NCBI RefSeq assembly: GCF_003574035.1 | Contig: NZ_QWKY01000030.1 | Location: forward strand, 1 to 38,500 | Length of the DNA stretch: 38,500 nucleotides | Direction of reading: 5' to 3' | Origin: Meiothermus hypogaeus | GTDB lineage: Bacteria > Deinococcota > Deinococci > Deinococcales > Thermaceae | Part shown: in pieces, positions 1 to 7,276 of the stretch | Layout: each line of letters starts with the position of its first letter | How positions within the stretch are numbered: position 1 is the first letter of the stretch | The notes under the pieces: model-generated | Told to the model about the DNA's origin: nothing | What the model saw: only the letters and a program-made list of their open reading frames with translations | Databases searched by the model: none | Made by a program: the position numbers and the translations under genes

Positions 1-191
1 ACGCGATAAACTACACTGTACGTCTTCAAACATCGTACAGAAGTACCGTGCTGACCGGATCCTTTGCAAGGACTCTCGGCACGGTTCTTCTTTATGACGA
101 CCTTTTCAGGGGCGGGTCAATCTCTTGTTGTTGAGAAACCTATCCCTCCGGATTGGAAATCCGCACCCCCTATGCTCCGCCAACAACCTCT
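1..191. other. Non-coding left edge with two inverted repeats
   Basis: No convincing gene is visible. CTGTACG (16-22) pairs with CGTACAG (34-40), and ACCGTGC (45-51) pairs with GCACGGT (79-85), the latter followed by a pyrimidine-rich stretch. The second could be a plus-strand terminator for a gene left of the window, but no upstream gene is present to test this. A short open frame at 64-258 has no ribosome site and runs into the repeat, so I do not call it. Confidence 0.4.
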
Positions 192-321
192 AGTACCAGA
201 TTCGGTCAGTTCGTCACCAAAGGGTGACGAACTAACCCGACCGAAGGGAGTGCTCTAGGATTCAAAAAGACAGCCTCTGGTGTTTTTGGCTTTGTGAACT
301 GTCTTTTTGAATCCGGTATAG
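192..321 (-). repeat. Dispersed repeat, copy A (MITE-like)
   Basis: Read on the minus strand, the element starts with ATACCGGATTC and ends with GAATCTGGTAC, imperfect terminal inverted repeats. Inside are two strong hairpins: GGATTCAAAAAGACAG (258-273) pairs with its complement at 299-314, and AGTTCGTCACC (208-218) pairs with GGTGACGAACT (223-233). The same modules recur at 17634-17929, 19437-19696 and 33120-33240. It encodes no protein and lies downstream of the E1 beta gene. A non-autonomous miniature transposable element or mobile terminator-like element is the likeliest reading. Confidence 0.75.
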
Positions 322-436
322 AAGCCCAGTTCGCGAGGCAGCATAAGCCTCCCCAATAGCGTAGGGGAGGTTGGAGGGGTGCCTGAAGGCGAACCGAGTA
401 TTTTGACCAGACGCAGACTAAAGCGGTTCTGCGAAC
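322..436. other. Spacer with hairpin downstream of the E1 beta gene
   Basis: CCTCCCC and GGGGAGG form an inverted repeat around 348-371, just past the 3' end of the minus-strand E1 beta gene. No clear uridine run follows it on the minus strand, so it is only a possible terminator. No gene is seen, and in particular there is no E2 or E3 gene after E1 beta. Confidence 0.35.
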
Positions 437-1435
437 TCAGTGGGTCAGTACCTTGCGCACCGCCTCGAGCACCCGTTTGGCGTCGGGGCGGTAGTGGTTT
501 TCCACCGCGCTGAAGGGGGGGTAGGGGGCGTCCCAGCCTGCCACCCGCACGATGGGGGCTTGCAGGTAGTCCAGGGCCTCTTCGGCGATGCGGGCGGCAA
601 TCTCGGCCCCAAAGCCGCCGGTGCGCATGGCCTCGTAAACCACCACCGCACGGCCGGTTTTTTGTACCGAGGCCAGGAGGGTCTGGGTGTCGAGGGGTAT
701 CAGGGTCTCGAGGTCCACCACCTCCAGCTCCACCCCCTCGCGGGCTGCCACCTCGGCGGCCTTCAAGCAGACCTCCACCATGCCCCCGTAGCAGAAGAGG
801 CTGGCGGCGCTGCCTTCGCGCACCACTCGAGCCCTGCCCAGGGGCAGGGTGTAGTAGCCCTCGGGCACCTCGCCCTTCACGCCGCGGTAGAGCTTGATGG
901 CCTCGAGGAAGAACACCGGGTCGGGGTCTTCGATGGCCGCGAGCAACAGCCCTTTGGCCCGCTCAGGCGAGGAGGGAATCACTACCTTAACCCCCGGTAC
1001 ATGCGCCAGGATGGCCTCCGGGCTATCGGCGTGTTGCTCGGGGGTTTTCACACCCCCGCCATAGGGGGCCCGTATCACCATGGGGACAGTAAAGCGCCCT
1101 CGGGTGCGGTGGCGCATCCGCCCCAGGTGCGAAAGAATCTGATCCAGGGCCGGGTACAAGAAGCCCGCAAACTGAATCTCGGCCACGGGGCGTAAACCCG
1201 ACATGGCCAGCCCAATCCCAAAGCCCACAATGCCCGACTCGGCCAGGGGGGTATCGAAGACCCGCTTATCTCCGTACTTTTGCTGCAAGCCATCGGAGGC
1301 CCGGAAAACCCCGCCCATGGTGCCCACGTCCTCACCAAAAACCACCACCCGGGGGTCTTTGGCCAGGGCCAGATCCAGGGCTTCGTTGATGGCCTGTACG
1401 TTGTTCAGAACGCGGGTTTCACGCTCGGCAATCAT
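437..1435 (-). CDS. pdhB: 2-oxoacid (pyruvate-type) dehydrogenase E1 subunit beta
   Basis: 332 residues. This is the beta chain of the thiamine-diphosphate E1 component, which decarboxylates a 2-oxoacid and passes the acyl group to E2 lipoate. The whole family pattern is visible: FGEDVG near residue 34, the stretch [12 protein letters not shown], the EIQF segment, and a C-terminal transketolase-like domain with [11 protein letters not shown]. It resembles Bacillus-type PdhB at least as well as branched-chain BkdB, so the substrate is not certain. The ATG overlaps the alpha-subunit stop by 4 bases (ATGA), implying translational coupling. No E2 or E3 gene follows; the transcript runs into a repeat, so the rest of the complex must be encoded elsewhere. 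Confidence 0.9.
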   Translation of the reverse strand: MIAERETRVLNNVQAINEALDLALAKDPRVVVFGEDVGTMGGVFRASDGLQQKYGDKRVFDTPLAESGIVGFGIGLAMSGLRPVAEIQFAGFLYPALDQILSHLGRMRHRTRGRFTVPMVIRAPYGGGVKTPEQHADSPEAILAHVPGVKVVIPSSPERAKGLLLAAIEDPDPVFFLEAIKLYRGVKGEVPEGYYTLPLGRARVVREGSAASLFCYGGMVEVCLKAAEVAAREGVELEVVDLETLIPLDTQTLLASVQKTGRAVVVYEAMRTGGFGAEIAARIAEEALDYLQAPIVRVAGWDAPYPPFSAVENHYRPDAKRVLEAVRKVLTH

Positions 1436-2466
1436 GCTTCCCCCCGTAGATAGTTCCAGGCGGCTTGCTGGTCGGGTTGCATCTCCTGGTACACCTGCTC
1501 CACAATCTCCCAGGGTTTGGGCTCGGGGGCCCGGTCGGCCTCCTCTACCGCCGATAGAAACTCGGCCTCGAGTTCCTCCGTGAGTTCAGCTTCCTGTGCC
1601 TCGCTCCAGAGCCCCAGGTGCAGAAGGCAGTTTTTCATGCGCAGAAGAGGATCGCGTTTCAGCCAGCGCTCGGTTTCCTCCTCGGTGCGGTAACGGCTGG
1701 GGTCGTCGGAGGAGGTGTGCGGCGCAACCCGGTAGGTTAGGGCCTCGATCAGGGTCGGACCTTCGCCTCTGCGGGCCCTTTCCACGGCTTCCCTGGCCAC
1801 GCTCCAGACCGCCACCAGGTCGTTGCCGTCCACCGTGACCCCTGGTATTCCGTAGCCCTGGGCCTTCAGGGCAATTCGTTGCACTTTCATTTGCTTTTGC
1901 GTGGGTACGCTAATGGCCCAGCCGTTGTTTTGTACCACCACCAGCAAAGGTGCATTAAACACCGAGGCAAAGTTGAGCCCCTCGTGGAAGTCGCCCTCGG
2001 AGGTGCCGCCATCGCCGATAAAGACCGCCGCTACGGCATCTTTACCCAAAAGCTGTTGGGCATGGGCCACACCCGCTGCCTGGGGAATCTGGGTGGCGAT
2101 GGGAATGTAAAACTGCACCATGTTCACGTTGGGGGGTGCGCCCCAGCCTGCCGGGTCGGCCCGCCAGCTCAGAATCAGCTTACTGATGGGCATACCAAAG
2201 GTGAGGGCGGCGGCGCTTTCGCGGTAGCTGGGCAGAAGCCAGTCGTGGTCGGCCTTCAAGCAAAGGGCCACCCCCACCTGCGCCGCCTCCTGGCCCCGGA
2301 AGGGGGGATACACCCCGAGCCGCCCCTGCCGCTGCAAGACCAGGGCCCGCTCGTCGAAGTGCCGGGCCCGGCGCAGGGCCCGGTAGCCCATGAGTAACTC
2401 CTCATTGCTGAGGGGTATGTCCTGCAACGGTTTACCGTGATCGTCGAGGTATTGCACTGTGTCCAC
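1432..2466 (-). CDS. pdhA: 2-oxoacid (pyruvate-type) dehydrogenase E1 subunit alpha
   Basis: 344 residues. This is the alpha chain of the heterotetrameric E1, binding the diphosphate of ThDP. The ThDP motif is plain: [10 protein letters not shown] starting at residue 151 and ending at NN (180-181). The phosphorylation-loop region carries [16 protein letters not shown]. The N-terminal FRGQEAAQ and the NN-W-AIS segment are closer to Bacillus PdhA than to Thermus branched-chain E1 alpha, but pyruvate and branched-chain oxoacids cannot be separated by eye. The start is a GTG with no Shine-Dalgarno; a TAAACT box ends 7 bases upstream, so a leaderless transcript is likely. It overlaps the beta gene by 4 bases. 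Confidence 0.9.
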   Translation of the reverse strand: MDTVQYLDDHGKPLQDIPLSNEELLMGYRALRRARHFDERALVLQRQGRLGVYPPFRGQEAAQVGVALCLKADHDWLLPSYRESAAALTFGMPISKLILSWRADPAGWGAPPNVNMVQFYIPIATQIPQAAGVAHAQQLLGKDAVAAVFIGDGGTSEGDFHEGLNFASVFNAPLLVVVQNNGWAISVPTQKQMKVQRIALKAQGYGIPGVTVDGNDLVAVWSVAREAVERARRGEGPTLIEALTYRVAPHTSSDDPSRYRTEEETERWLKRDPLLRMKNCLLHLGLWSEAQEAELTEELEAEFLSAVEEADRAPEPKPWEIVEQVYQEMQPDQQAAWNYLRGEA

Positions 2467-2479
2467 GTTGCTCAGTTTA
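2467..2479 (-). promoter_or_regulatory. Leaderless -10 box of pdhA
   Basis: TAAACT (minus strand, 2474-2479) lies 7 bases before the GTG start and no GGAGG-like site is present. This fits the TANNNT leaderless promoters known from Deinococcus and Thermus. No good -35 is visible. Confidence 0.5.
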
Positions 2480-2630
2480 GCCGAACTCGAGTTAGCAGTA
2501 TGGGTTCAATCTGCGATACATGCAGAAAAAATTAACAAGCTTTGTATCGTGAAAATAAGTGCAATTCGGAAGTGTATTCTGTGTTGCGACCTGCGGCAGG
2601 GCACTGCGCAGTGTTGTTCTGAGAACAGGC

Positions 2631-3755
2631 TCAGGAGTGCACCTTTTTCAGATAGCCCTCGAGCCGCTCCAATGCTTGCTGGATTTCTTCAGCGGTCTTG
2701 CAAAAAGCAAAGCGAAATAGGCCCTTCGGTGCGGGGTTCTGGATGTAAAACGCCGACCCGGAAATTATCGCGACCCCACCCTCGCGCACCAGGGTTTCGG
2801 CGTCGAGCTCGGGCAGGAGCGCCGTCAGGAAGTAGGTTCCAGCAGGGGAGAAAGTTTTGAGGCCCAGTGAGCGCAAGCCTTGCTCGAGCAAGTCCTTGCG
2901 ACGGCCGTAGCTCTCGCGAAGCTGCTGGTAGAGTCCCTCTTGACGGGCGATGGGCAGGGCCTCGGCCACGGCGGCCTGAAGGGGGGCCGCCGAGCAAAAG
3001 CTGCTCCACTGCCGCATGCCGGCTACCTGTTGGGCCAGGCCGGGCGGGGTCACAATCCAGCCGATGCGCCAGCCGGTGGCCTCGAGGCGCTTGCCCGCCG
3101 AGCCCACCGTGAAGACCCGCTCGGGTGCAAGCTCGCGGAACCGAATGGGTGGCTCTACAAAGTAAAGCTCGTCGTAGACCTCATCGCTGATGATCCAGAG
3201 GTCGTGCTGTCGGGCCAGGGCCACAATCTGCTCGGCCTCGGTGCGGGAAAAGACCGAGCCGGTGGGGTTGTAGGGGTTGGTGAGCAGAAGGGCCTGGGTG
3301 CGAACCGTAATGGCCCGTTCCAGCGCCGGTAAATCCACTTCCCAGCGGTCGGTGAGGCGCATCGGCACCATAACAGGCTCTGCACCGGCAATGCGGGCCT
3401 GGGGTATGTAAACGTCGAAGTAGGGCTCGAGCATCACCACTTCATCCCCAGGGCCATACAGCGATTCGGCCAGCGCGTGCAGGGCCTCGGTACCGCCTGC
3501 GGTAATAACCACGTCCTCGGGGGCAACGCCCAGGTCTTCGGCCACGGCCTCGCGCAAGCGGGGCAGGCCGATGGGCGGGGTGTACTGGTCAAAGGTGCCG
3601 ATGCCCCGACGGGCCGCCTCCTGCAAAAACGCAGGCGGCGGATTGGAGGGAAAACCCTGTCCCAGGTTGATGGCCCCGTGCTGGACAGCCAGGCGGCTCA
3701 TGTGAGAGAAGACGCTCTCCTTAGAAAGCTGGGTGCGGGGGTGGAGGTTGGCCAT
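2631..3755 (-). CDS. PLP-dependent aminotransferase, class I/II
   Basis: 374 residues, the usual size for fold-type I aminotransferases of the kynurenine/glutamine/methionine group. Visible features are the N-terminal substrate loop NLGQGFP (30-36), the PLP-contacting NPYNPTG (160-166), SDEVYDEL (190-197) with the pyridine-N aspartate D191, the Schiff-base lysine K222 in VGSAGKRLEATGWRIGW, and a C-terminal arginine in FRFAFCK. These make the fold and chemistry certain but not the substrate; glutamine-phenylpyruvate or methionine transamination is plausible. The start has no ribosome site; TAGACT lies 8 bases upstream. It is separated by 164 bases from the E1 alpha start and probably has its own transcript. 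Confidence 0.88.
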   Translation of the reverse strand: MANLHPRTQLSKESVFSHMSRLAVQHGAINLGQGFPSNPPPAFLQEAARRGIGTFDQYTPPIGLPRLREAVAEDLGVAPEDVVITAGGTEALHALAESLYGPGDEVVMLEPYFDVYIPQARIAGAEPVMVPMRLTDRWEVDLPALERAITVRTQALLLTNPYNPTGSVFSRTEAEQIVALARQHDLWIISDEVYDELYFVEPPIRFRELAPERVFTVGSAGKRLEATGWRIGWIVTPPGLAQQVAGMRQWSSFCSAAPLQAAVAEALPIARQEGLYQQLRESYGRRKDLLEQGLRSLGLKTFSPAGTYFLTALLPELDAETLVREGGVAIISGSAFYIQNPAPKGLFRFAFCKTAEEIQQALERLEGYLKKVHS

Positions 3756-3769
3756 GCAAAAAGAGTCTA
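3756..3769 (-). promoter_or_regulatory. Leaderless -10 box of the aminotransferase
   Basis: ACGGTAGACT with TAGACT at 3764-3769 (minus strand) sits 8 bases before the ATG. The same ten bases occur before the acyl-CoA carboxylase gene at 15973. There is no Shine-Dalgarno. Confidence 0.55.
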
Positions 3770-3837
3770 CCGTAAGGAACAGGTGCTCGATAAGGGCCCT
3801 CAGGCACGGGTGGGTTCGACCCGGTTGTCCGAAAGCT

Positions 3838-4167
3838 TTAGCGCACGGGCTTGCAGCCCTGGGCCAGAATCTTTCCAGTACGCTCGCTCATCAGGAAAGC
3901 CTCTTCAGAAGCCCCGCTGCCTTTGGTCCACCAGGAAGCCCGACCGTCGGAATACTTGACCCCAGAGGCTGCCTCTACCTGGAACAAGGGCCCGTAGGTC
4001 TGGTTATTGAAGACCACCCCTACCCGGTCGAAGTTATTCTGATAGACGGCCCGTATCTGCACCCCGCCAGTGCAGCGGTAGGTTCGTTGCACCACATCCG
4101 CCGGCTGGGCCAAGCTTTCAAAGCTCGCAAAGGAAGCAAGCAACACCCACAATATCCACACGCGCAT
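3838..4167 (-). CDS. MliC-like exported protein (C-type lysozyme inhibitor family)
   Basis: 109 residues. An N-terminal signal sequence (hydrophobic residues about 3-20, cleavage probably after the SLAQ region) is followed by an MliC-type domain: a paired-cysteine beta-barrel starting YRCTGG, with the family signature SGVKYSDGRASWWTKG and a final cysteine in QGCKPV. Known MliC/PliC proteins sit in the periplasm or outer membrane and inhibit c-type lysozyme; whether this one does is inference. The ATG at 4167 is chosen because GGGAGGG lies 5 bases upstream; an in-frame TTG/ATG pair at 4182/4179 has none. The gene directly follows tpiA and is likely cotranscribed. Confidence 0.75.
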   Translation of the reverse strand: MRVWILWVLLASFASFESLAQPADVVQRTYRCTGGVQIRAVYQNNFDRVGVVFNNQTYGPLFQVEAASGVKYSDGRASWWTKGSGASEEAFLMSERTGKILAQGCKPVR

Positions 4168-4178
4168 AATCCCTCCCA

Positions 4179-4925
4179 TCAAGCCGTGAGCAGCTTAAGA
4201 TAGTCCCCCAGCTTCAAACTCGCACCCCCCACCAGTCCGCCGTCAATGTTAGGCTGGGAGAATAGGGCAGCGGCGTTCTCGGGCTTGACCGAGCCCCCAT
4301 AGAGGATACGCAACTGCTCCGCAAAACTCGAACCGTAGTGGGCTATCAGCCAGCCGCGAATGGTACGGTGCATAGCCTCGGCATCCTCGGGGGTGGCGGT
4401 TTTGCCGGTGCCAATAGCCCAGACCGGCTCGTAGGCAATCACCAGATGCGAGGCCGAGGGGGGCTGCACCCCCTGTAAGCTGCCCTCCAGTTGCTTGAGG
4501 GTGTATTCGACGTGATTGCCGGCTTCCCGTACTTCCAGGGGCTCACCCACACAAAGAATCGGTGTGATGTCGTGCTCAAGGAGGCGCTGGGCCTTTTGGG
4601 CGACCAGAGCATCGGACTCGGCATGGTAACTACGTCGCTCGGAGTGCCCCACAATGGCATACTTGCAGGCCAGATCAGCCAGCATTTTGGCCGAAACCTC
4701 GCCGGTGAAGGCCCCTTCGCTGTGGGCCGAAACGTCCTGGGCGCCCCAGGAGACCCCGTGGCCCTCCAGAACTTCCGAGGCATAAGGTATATGGGTGAAA
4801 GGCACCAGCAGGGCCGGCTCAGCCTGGGTGGATGGCAGTTGGTCAATCAGCTCCCGAAACCAGTGGCGGGCCTCAGAGGGGGTTTTGTACATTTTCCAGT
4901 TTCCGGCTACCAGTCGTTGGCGCAT
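4179..4925 (-). CDS. tpiA: Triosephosphate isomerase
   Basis: 248 residues from the chosen start. It interconverts dihydroxyacetone phosphate and glyceraldehyde 3-phosphate in glycolysis and gluconeogenesis. Catalytic residues are all present: N9 and K11 (GNWKM), H94 (IVGHSERR) and E166 ([13 protein letters not shown]). The phosphate-binding GGSVKPEN and the C-terminal GGASLK segment are intact. The start follows the usual family N-terminus [12 protein letters not shown]; in-frame ATGs at 4940 and 4949 would add 5 or 8 residues. None of the three has a strong ribosome site, so the start is uncertain. It is not next to gap or pgk here; its downstream neighbour is the MliC-like gene. Confidence 0.93.
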   Translation of the reverse strand: MRQRLVAGNWKMYKTPSEARHWFRELIDQLPSTQAEPALLVPFTHIPYASEVLEGHGVSWGAQDVSAHSEGAFTGEVSAKMLADLACKYAIVGHSERRSYHAESDALVAQKAQRLLEHDITPILCVGEPLEVREAGNHVEYTLKQLEGSLQGVQPPSASHLVIAYEPVWAIGTGKTATPEDAEAMHRTIRGWLIAHYGSSFAEQLRILYGGSVKPENAAALFSQPNIDGGLVGGASLKLGDYLKLLTA

Positions 4926-5035
4926 AGATGTTTCAATCATACGCCACATCGGAACCCCGGGCCCTGCGAGAGTTGGGGGTCATTTTTCGAACAACTTTTT
5001 AAATACTTTTGCCTACAAATACCGTGAAGTCCGCA

Positions 5036-5494
5036 TCAATCGTGTTCTTTCCCCTCTCCCTCTTCATTGATACCCAGGCTAAGAACCAACCCCTGTATCA
5101 GCGCCTCCTTTTCAGAGGCGGAAAGCCGGGCCTGGGGATGGGTGGGCAGGTAAATTCGTGGGGGCATGCTACCCTCTCGAATGACTTCGGGTATATCGTC
5201 TAGCTCCTGTTTGGCACTGCCCCACAGGGACAGATTGAGCTTGCTGCGTCCCTCCTCCACATCGTGCTGAACCAGCCAGGAGACGGGAGCGATGTGGCTG
5301 TACCAGGGCCAGCGGGTCTGGTTGCTGTGACAATCAGCACAGGCCCTAACAAAGAGCTCACGGGTCTGAGGGCTATTCCAGGGAGGTTCGGCCACTACTG
5401 GCGGATTATGGTGGTCACGGCCATAGGGAACCATTTGCATGGCCAGCAGCACCAGGGCCAAGCCCCCAAAAAACCACAAAATTATGCGCTTCAC
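5036..5494 (-). CDS. Haem-binding domain protein (c-type cytochrome-like)
   Basis: 152 residues. One N-terminal membrane segment (about residues 2-21) precedes a Haem_bd-type domain with CADCHSNQTRWPWYS, a CxxCH covalent-haem motif, then IAPVSWLVQHDV-EGR and a C-terminal helix ending in acidic residues. The family pattern is followed closely, so attachment of a c-type haem outside the cytoplasmic membrane is expected; the electron partner is unknown. The GTG at 5494 is chosen because GGAGG stands 8 bases upstream; the ATG at 5509 overlaps that ribosome site. It lies 50 bases behind bacterioferritin, so the two are probably cotranscribed. Confidence 0.8.
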   Translation of the reverse strand: MKRIILWFFGGLALVLLAMQMVPYGRDHHNPPVVAEPPWNSPQTRELFVRACADCHSNQTRWPWYSHIAPVSWLVQHDVEEGRSKLNLSLWGSAKQELDDIPEVIREGSMPPRIYLPTHPQARLSASEKEALIQGLVLSLGINEEGEGKEHD

Positions 5495-5544
5495 AAGCAA
5501 AACCTCCATGCAGTTTGAGCAAGCCCGTCAGACCCACTCACACC

Positions 5545-6009
5545 TCAAACCTTGGTGGCCAGGTAATTCTCCAGACCCATCTGCTTGATCTGGTCCGACT
5601 GCTGCTCGCCCCAGTCCACATGCCCCTCTTCATCTTTGAGGATGCCCTCAATCAGCTCGCGGGTTCCGTTGTCTCCGGCTTCGGTAGCTAGTCGGATCAC
5701 CTCGTTGTAGGCCCGCACGGCATCGGCTTCGCCGGCGTGGTCGTTGATGACGATTTCCTGGACGGTTTTGCCAATTTTGATAGGCGCCAGCTTGCTCACC
5801 TCGGGGTGGCCCTCCAGAAAGATAACCCGGCCAATCAGAGCCTCAGCATGACGCATCTCGGTACGAGCTATTTTTTCCAGTTCCTCGTGCAGCTTGCTGT
5901 AGCCCCAGTTCTCGGCCATTTCGGCATGAACCATGTACTGATTGATGGCTGCCAGTTCTTCAGAGAGGCGCTCATTCAAAGCTTCCAGAACTTTAGGGTT
6001 CCCTTTCAT
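5545..6009 (-). CDS. bfr: Bacterioferritin
   Basis: 154 residues, the standard length. It forms a 24-mer iron store with a ferroxidase centre. All six di-iron ligands fall at E. coli numbering: E18, E51, H54, E94, E127 and H130. The haem-ligating methionine is also present (M52), so this is a true haem-containing Bfr and not a Dps or plain ferritin. A good ribosome site (GGAGG, 6 bases before ATG) sets the start. It sits between an exported protein of unknown role and a haem-binding-domain protein with gaps of about 50 bases, a likely three-gene unit linking iron storage with envelope haem protein. Confidence 0.95.
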   Translation of the reverse strand: MKGNPKVLEALNERLSEELAAINQYMVHAEMAENWGYSKLHEELEKIARTEMRHAEALIGRVIFLEGHPEVSKLAPIKIGKTVQEIVINDHAGEADAVRAYNEVIRLATEAGDNGTRELIEGILKDEEGHVDWGEQQSDQIKQMGLENYLATKV

Positions 6010-6063
6010 AACTTACCTCCAACCATAGCTTGGATAGGGAAGATTACTCAGGCATTACCGGCT

Positions 6064-6570
6064 TTAACGAATACGCTTTTCCATGGTCGCCAGGAGTTTG
6101 GCAAAATCCTGCCCCAGCGCAGTTTGGGGGTTTGTCAGTGGATTAAAGGCGCCGCCTTCTGCGTAGCTTAGAAACTGTGCACGGTTGGCCCCTGGGGCAC
6201 CGCCCTCGCTGCCCGGAGCACGCTGGCTGGCGATTTGTGCTACCTGGCTGCGTTGTGTGGCGTTGAGGATGCCTTGAACTTTGGGTAGCAATCTTTTGGC
6301 TAACTCGGGGGTCAGGCGTTTAGTGGCTTTGATTTCCTGGAGAATCGGCAGAAGCTGCTTGGCTTGTTCTTTGCTGAGGGCTAGCTTAGGGTACTTTTCC
6401 TCCAGGGTCTGTATATCACTCAAGTAGCGCCCGAGCTCGAAAACCGGCTCGGTGGCGGTCCGGGCTGCCTGGATTTTGCTGACATCGTCGGTTTGGGCCA
6501 CACCGACGGTTATCAGAAGCGCCCCTACCAAAGCCAAAGCAGCATTCCAGAGAGTATGCAAGGTACGCAT
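6064..6570 (-). CDS. Exported protein of unknown function, helix-rich
   Basis: 168 residues. Signal peptide of about 26 residues ending in GVAQ. The rest is mostly predicted helix with two related segments, LSKEQAKQLLPILQEIKA and LTPELAKRLLPKVQGILN, followed by NATQRSQVAQI, a general resemblance to Spy/CpxP-type periplasmic proteins that carry LTxxQ repeats. I cannot assign it to that family with certainty. The C-terminus is Gly/Ala/Pro-rich and basic (MEKRIR). Ribosome site AGGAGGT lies 6 bases before the ATG. An 11-bp-spaced direct repeat sits about 100 bases upstream. It probably heads the transcript that continues into bfr. Confidence 0.7.
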   Translation of the reverse strand: MRTLHTLWNAALALVGALLITVGVAQTDDVSKIQAARTATEPVFELGRYLSDIQTLEEKYPKLALSKEQAKQLLPILQEIKATKRLTPELAKRLLPKVQGILNATQRSQVAQIASQRAPGSEGGAPGANRAQFLSYAEGGAFNPLTNPQTALGQDFAKLLATMEKRIR

Positions 6571-6671
6571 GGCTATACCTCCTGTGCTTGGTGCCTAGAG
6601 ACACCAGCGTTGGGTGTTCACAGGCACAAAAATAGGCTCCGATTAATCTGATAAAGGTGGAAAGAAGATGT

Positions 6672-6691
6672 GGTTAACGTTTGGTAAACGT
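6672..6691 (-). promoter_or_regulatory. Direct repeat / palindrome upstream of the 6570 gene
   Basis: GGTTAAC (6672-6678) and GGTAAAC (6683-6689) are 11 bases apart, as in OmpR/PhoB-family response regulator sites. The same bases also contain the perfect palindrome ACGTTTGGTAAACGT (6677-6691). Related repeats lie at 8747-8764 and 12135-12152. Confidence 0.4.
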
Positions 6692-6792
6692 CCCACAAAA
6701 ACGCCCTTGAGGACGGTAGATTTGTAGCATTTAGTTTGCTGGGGTTTCTGCACGGCTCAACCGACGAATGTTCGGTTGCTGTTCAGACGGAG

Positions 6793-7128
6793 CTATCTGC
6801 GGGACTTGAGCTCAATTTTGACCGCAGTTACAAGATTTCCGCTGCGATTCGCCTTGACTTCTACCCGACTCCCGTTGCGGTTGGTGCTCCAGAACAAATT
6901 GCTACTCATGGGCTGGCTGTCGCTATATTCATAGCGGGTTTGCGCGTTAACGCGAATGGTGTATCCACCTAGAACAAAGGTTTTGGTGCTGGTGTTGAAC
7001 TGCGAAACGGTGCCCTCGAGTTTCAGGTTATAGGCTTTGTCATCGGAAGATGCCAGGGCCGACAGCACTGGAGCTGTCAGTAGCGCCAGGAGTAGCCAGA
7101 CGGTGGGTTTGAGGGTCGCAATCTTCAT
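6793..7128 (-). CDS. Small exported DUF5666-like protein
   Basis: 111 residues. A signal peptide (to about residue 27, ending SALA) precedes a single DUF5666-like unit: LKLEGTVSQFN, then TKTFVLGGYTIRVN, TRYEY, FWSTN-RNGSRVEVK and AVKIELK. It matches the last repeat of the lipoprotein encoded just upstream (7277-8710) nearly position for position (L-L-G, FNT, TF, G, YE, FW-T-R-G, E-K, A-K-EL), so the two are paralogues. These beta-rich domains have no established biochemical role. The ATG at 7128 is preceded by AGGAGGT at 6 bases spacing; a longer in-frame reading to 7374 overlaps the neighbour and lacks a signal sequence. Confidence 0.8.
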   Translation of the reverse strand: MKIATLKPTVWLLLALLTAPVLSALASSDDKAYNLKLEGTVSQFNTSTKTFVLGGYTIRVNAQTRYEYSDSQPMSSNLFWSTNRNGSRVEVKANRSGNLVTAVKIELKSRR

Positions 7129-7212
7129 CGTGTACCTCCTTGGGTGAAGCGGTTTGAAGGTGGATGTCAGGTTTGTGCGGTTGTACAAGGGGACAACTGG
7201 GTGAGCACCTGC

Positions 7213-7244
7213 AAAAGAGGCCACCCAGCAAATGGCTGGGGGCC
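7213..7244 (-). terminator. Intrinsic terminator after the DUF5666 lipoprotein gene
   Basis: On the minus strand a GC-rich stem (GCC-CCCAGC paired with GCTGGG-GGC, loop about 5 bases) is followed by TCTTTT. It lies 33 bases past the stop of the 7277-8710 gene, in the right place and orientation. Confidence 0.65.
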
Positions 7245-7276
7245 AAACCCATGCTGGTTGCTCACTAAAGCCATAC

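Noticed and set aside
64-258. Short open frame in the left non-coding region
   Set aside because: No ribosome site or leaderless box, and it runs into the dispersed repeat.
440-1195. Long plus-strand open frame opposite the E1 beta gene
   Set aside because: It is the antisense shadow of a clear E1 beta gene in GC-rich DNA; no start signal or family resemblance.
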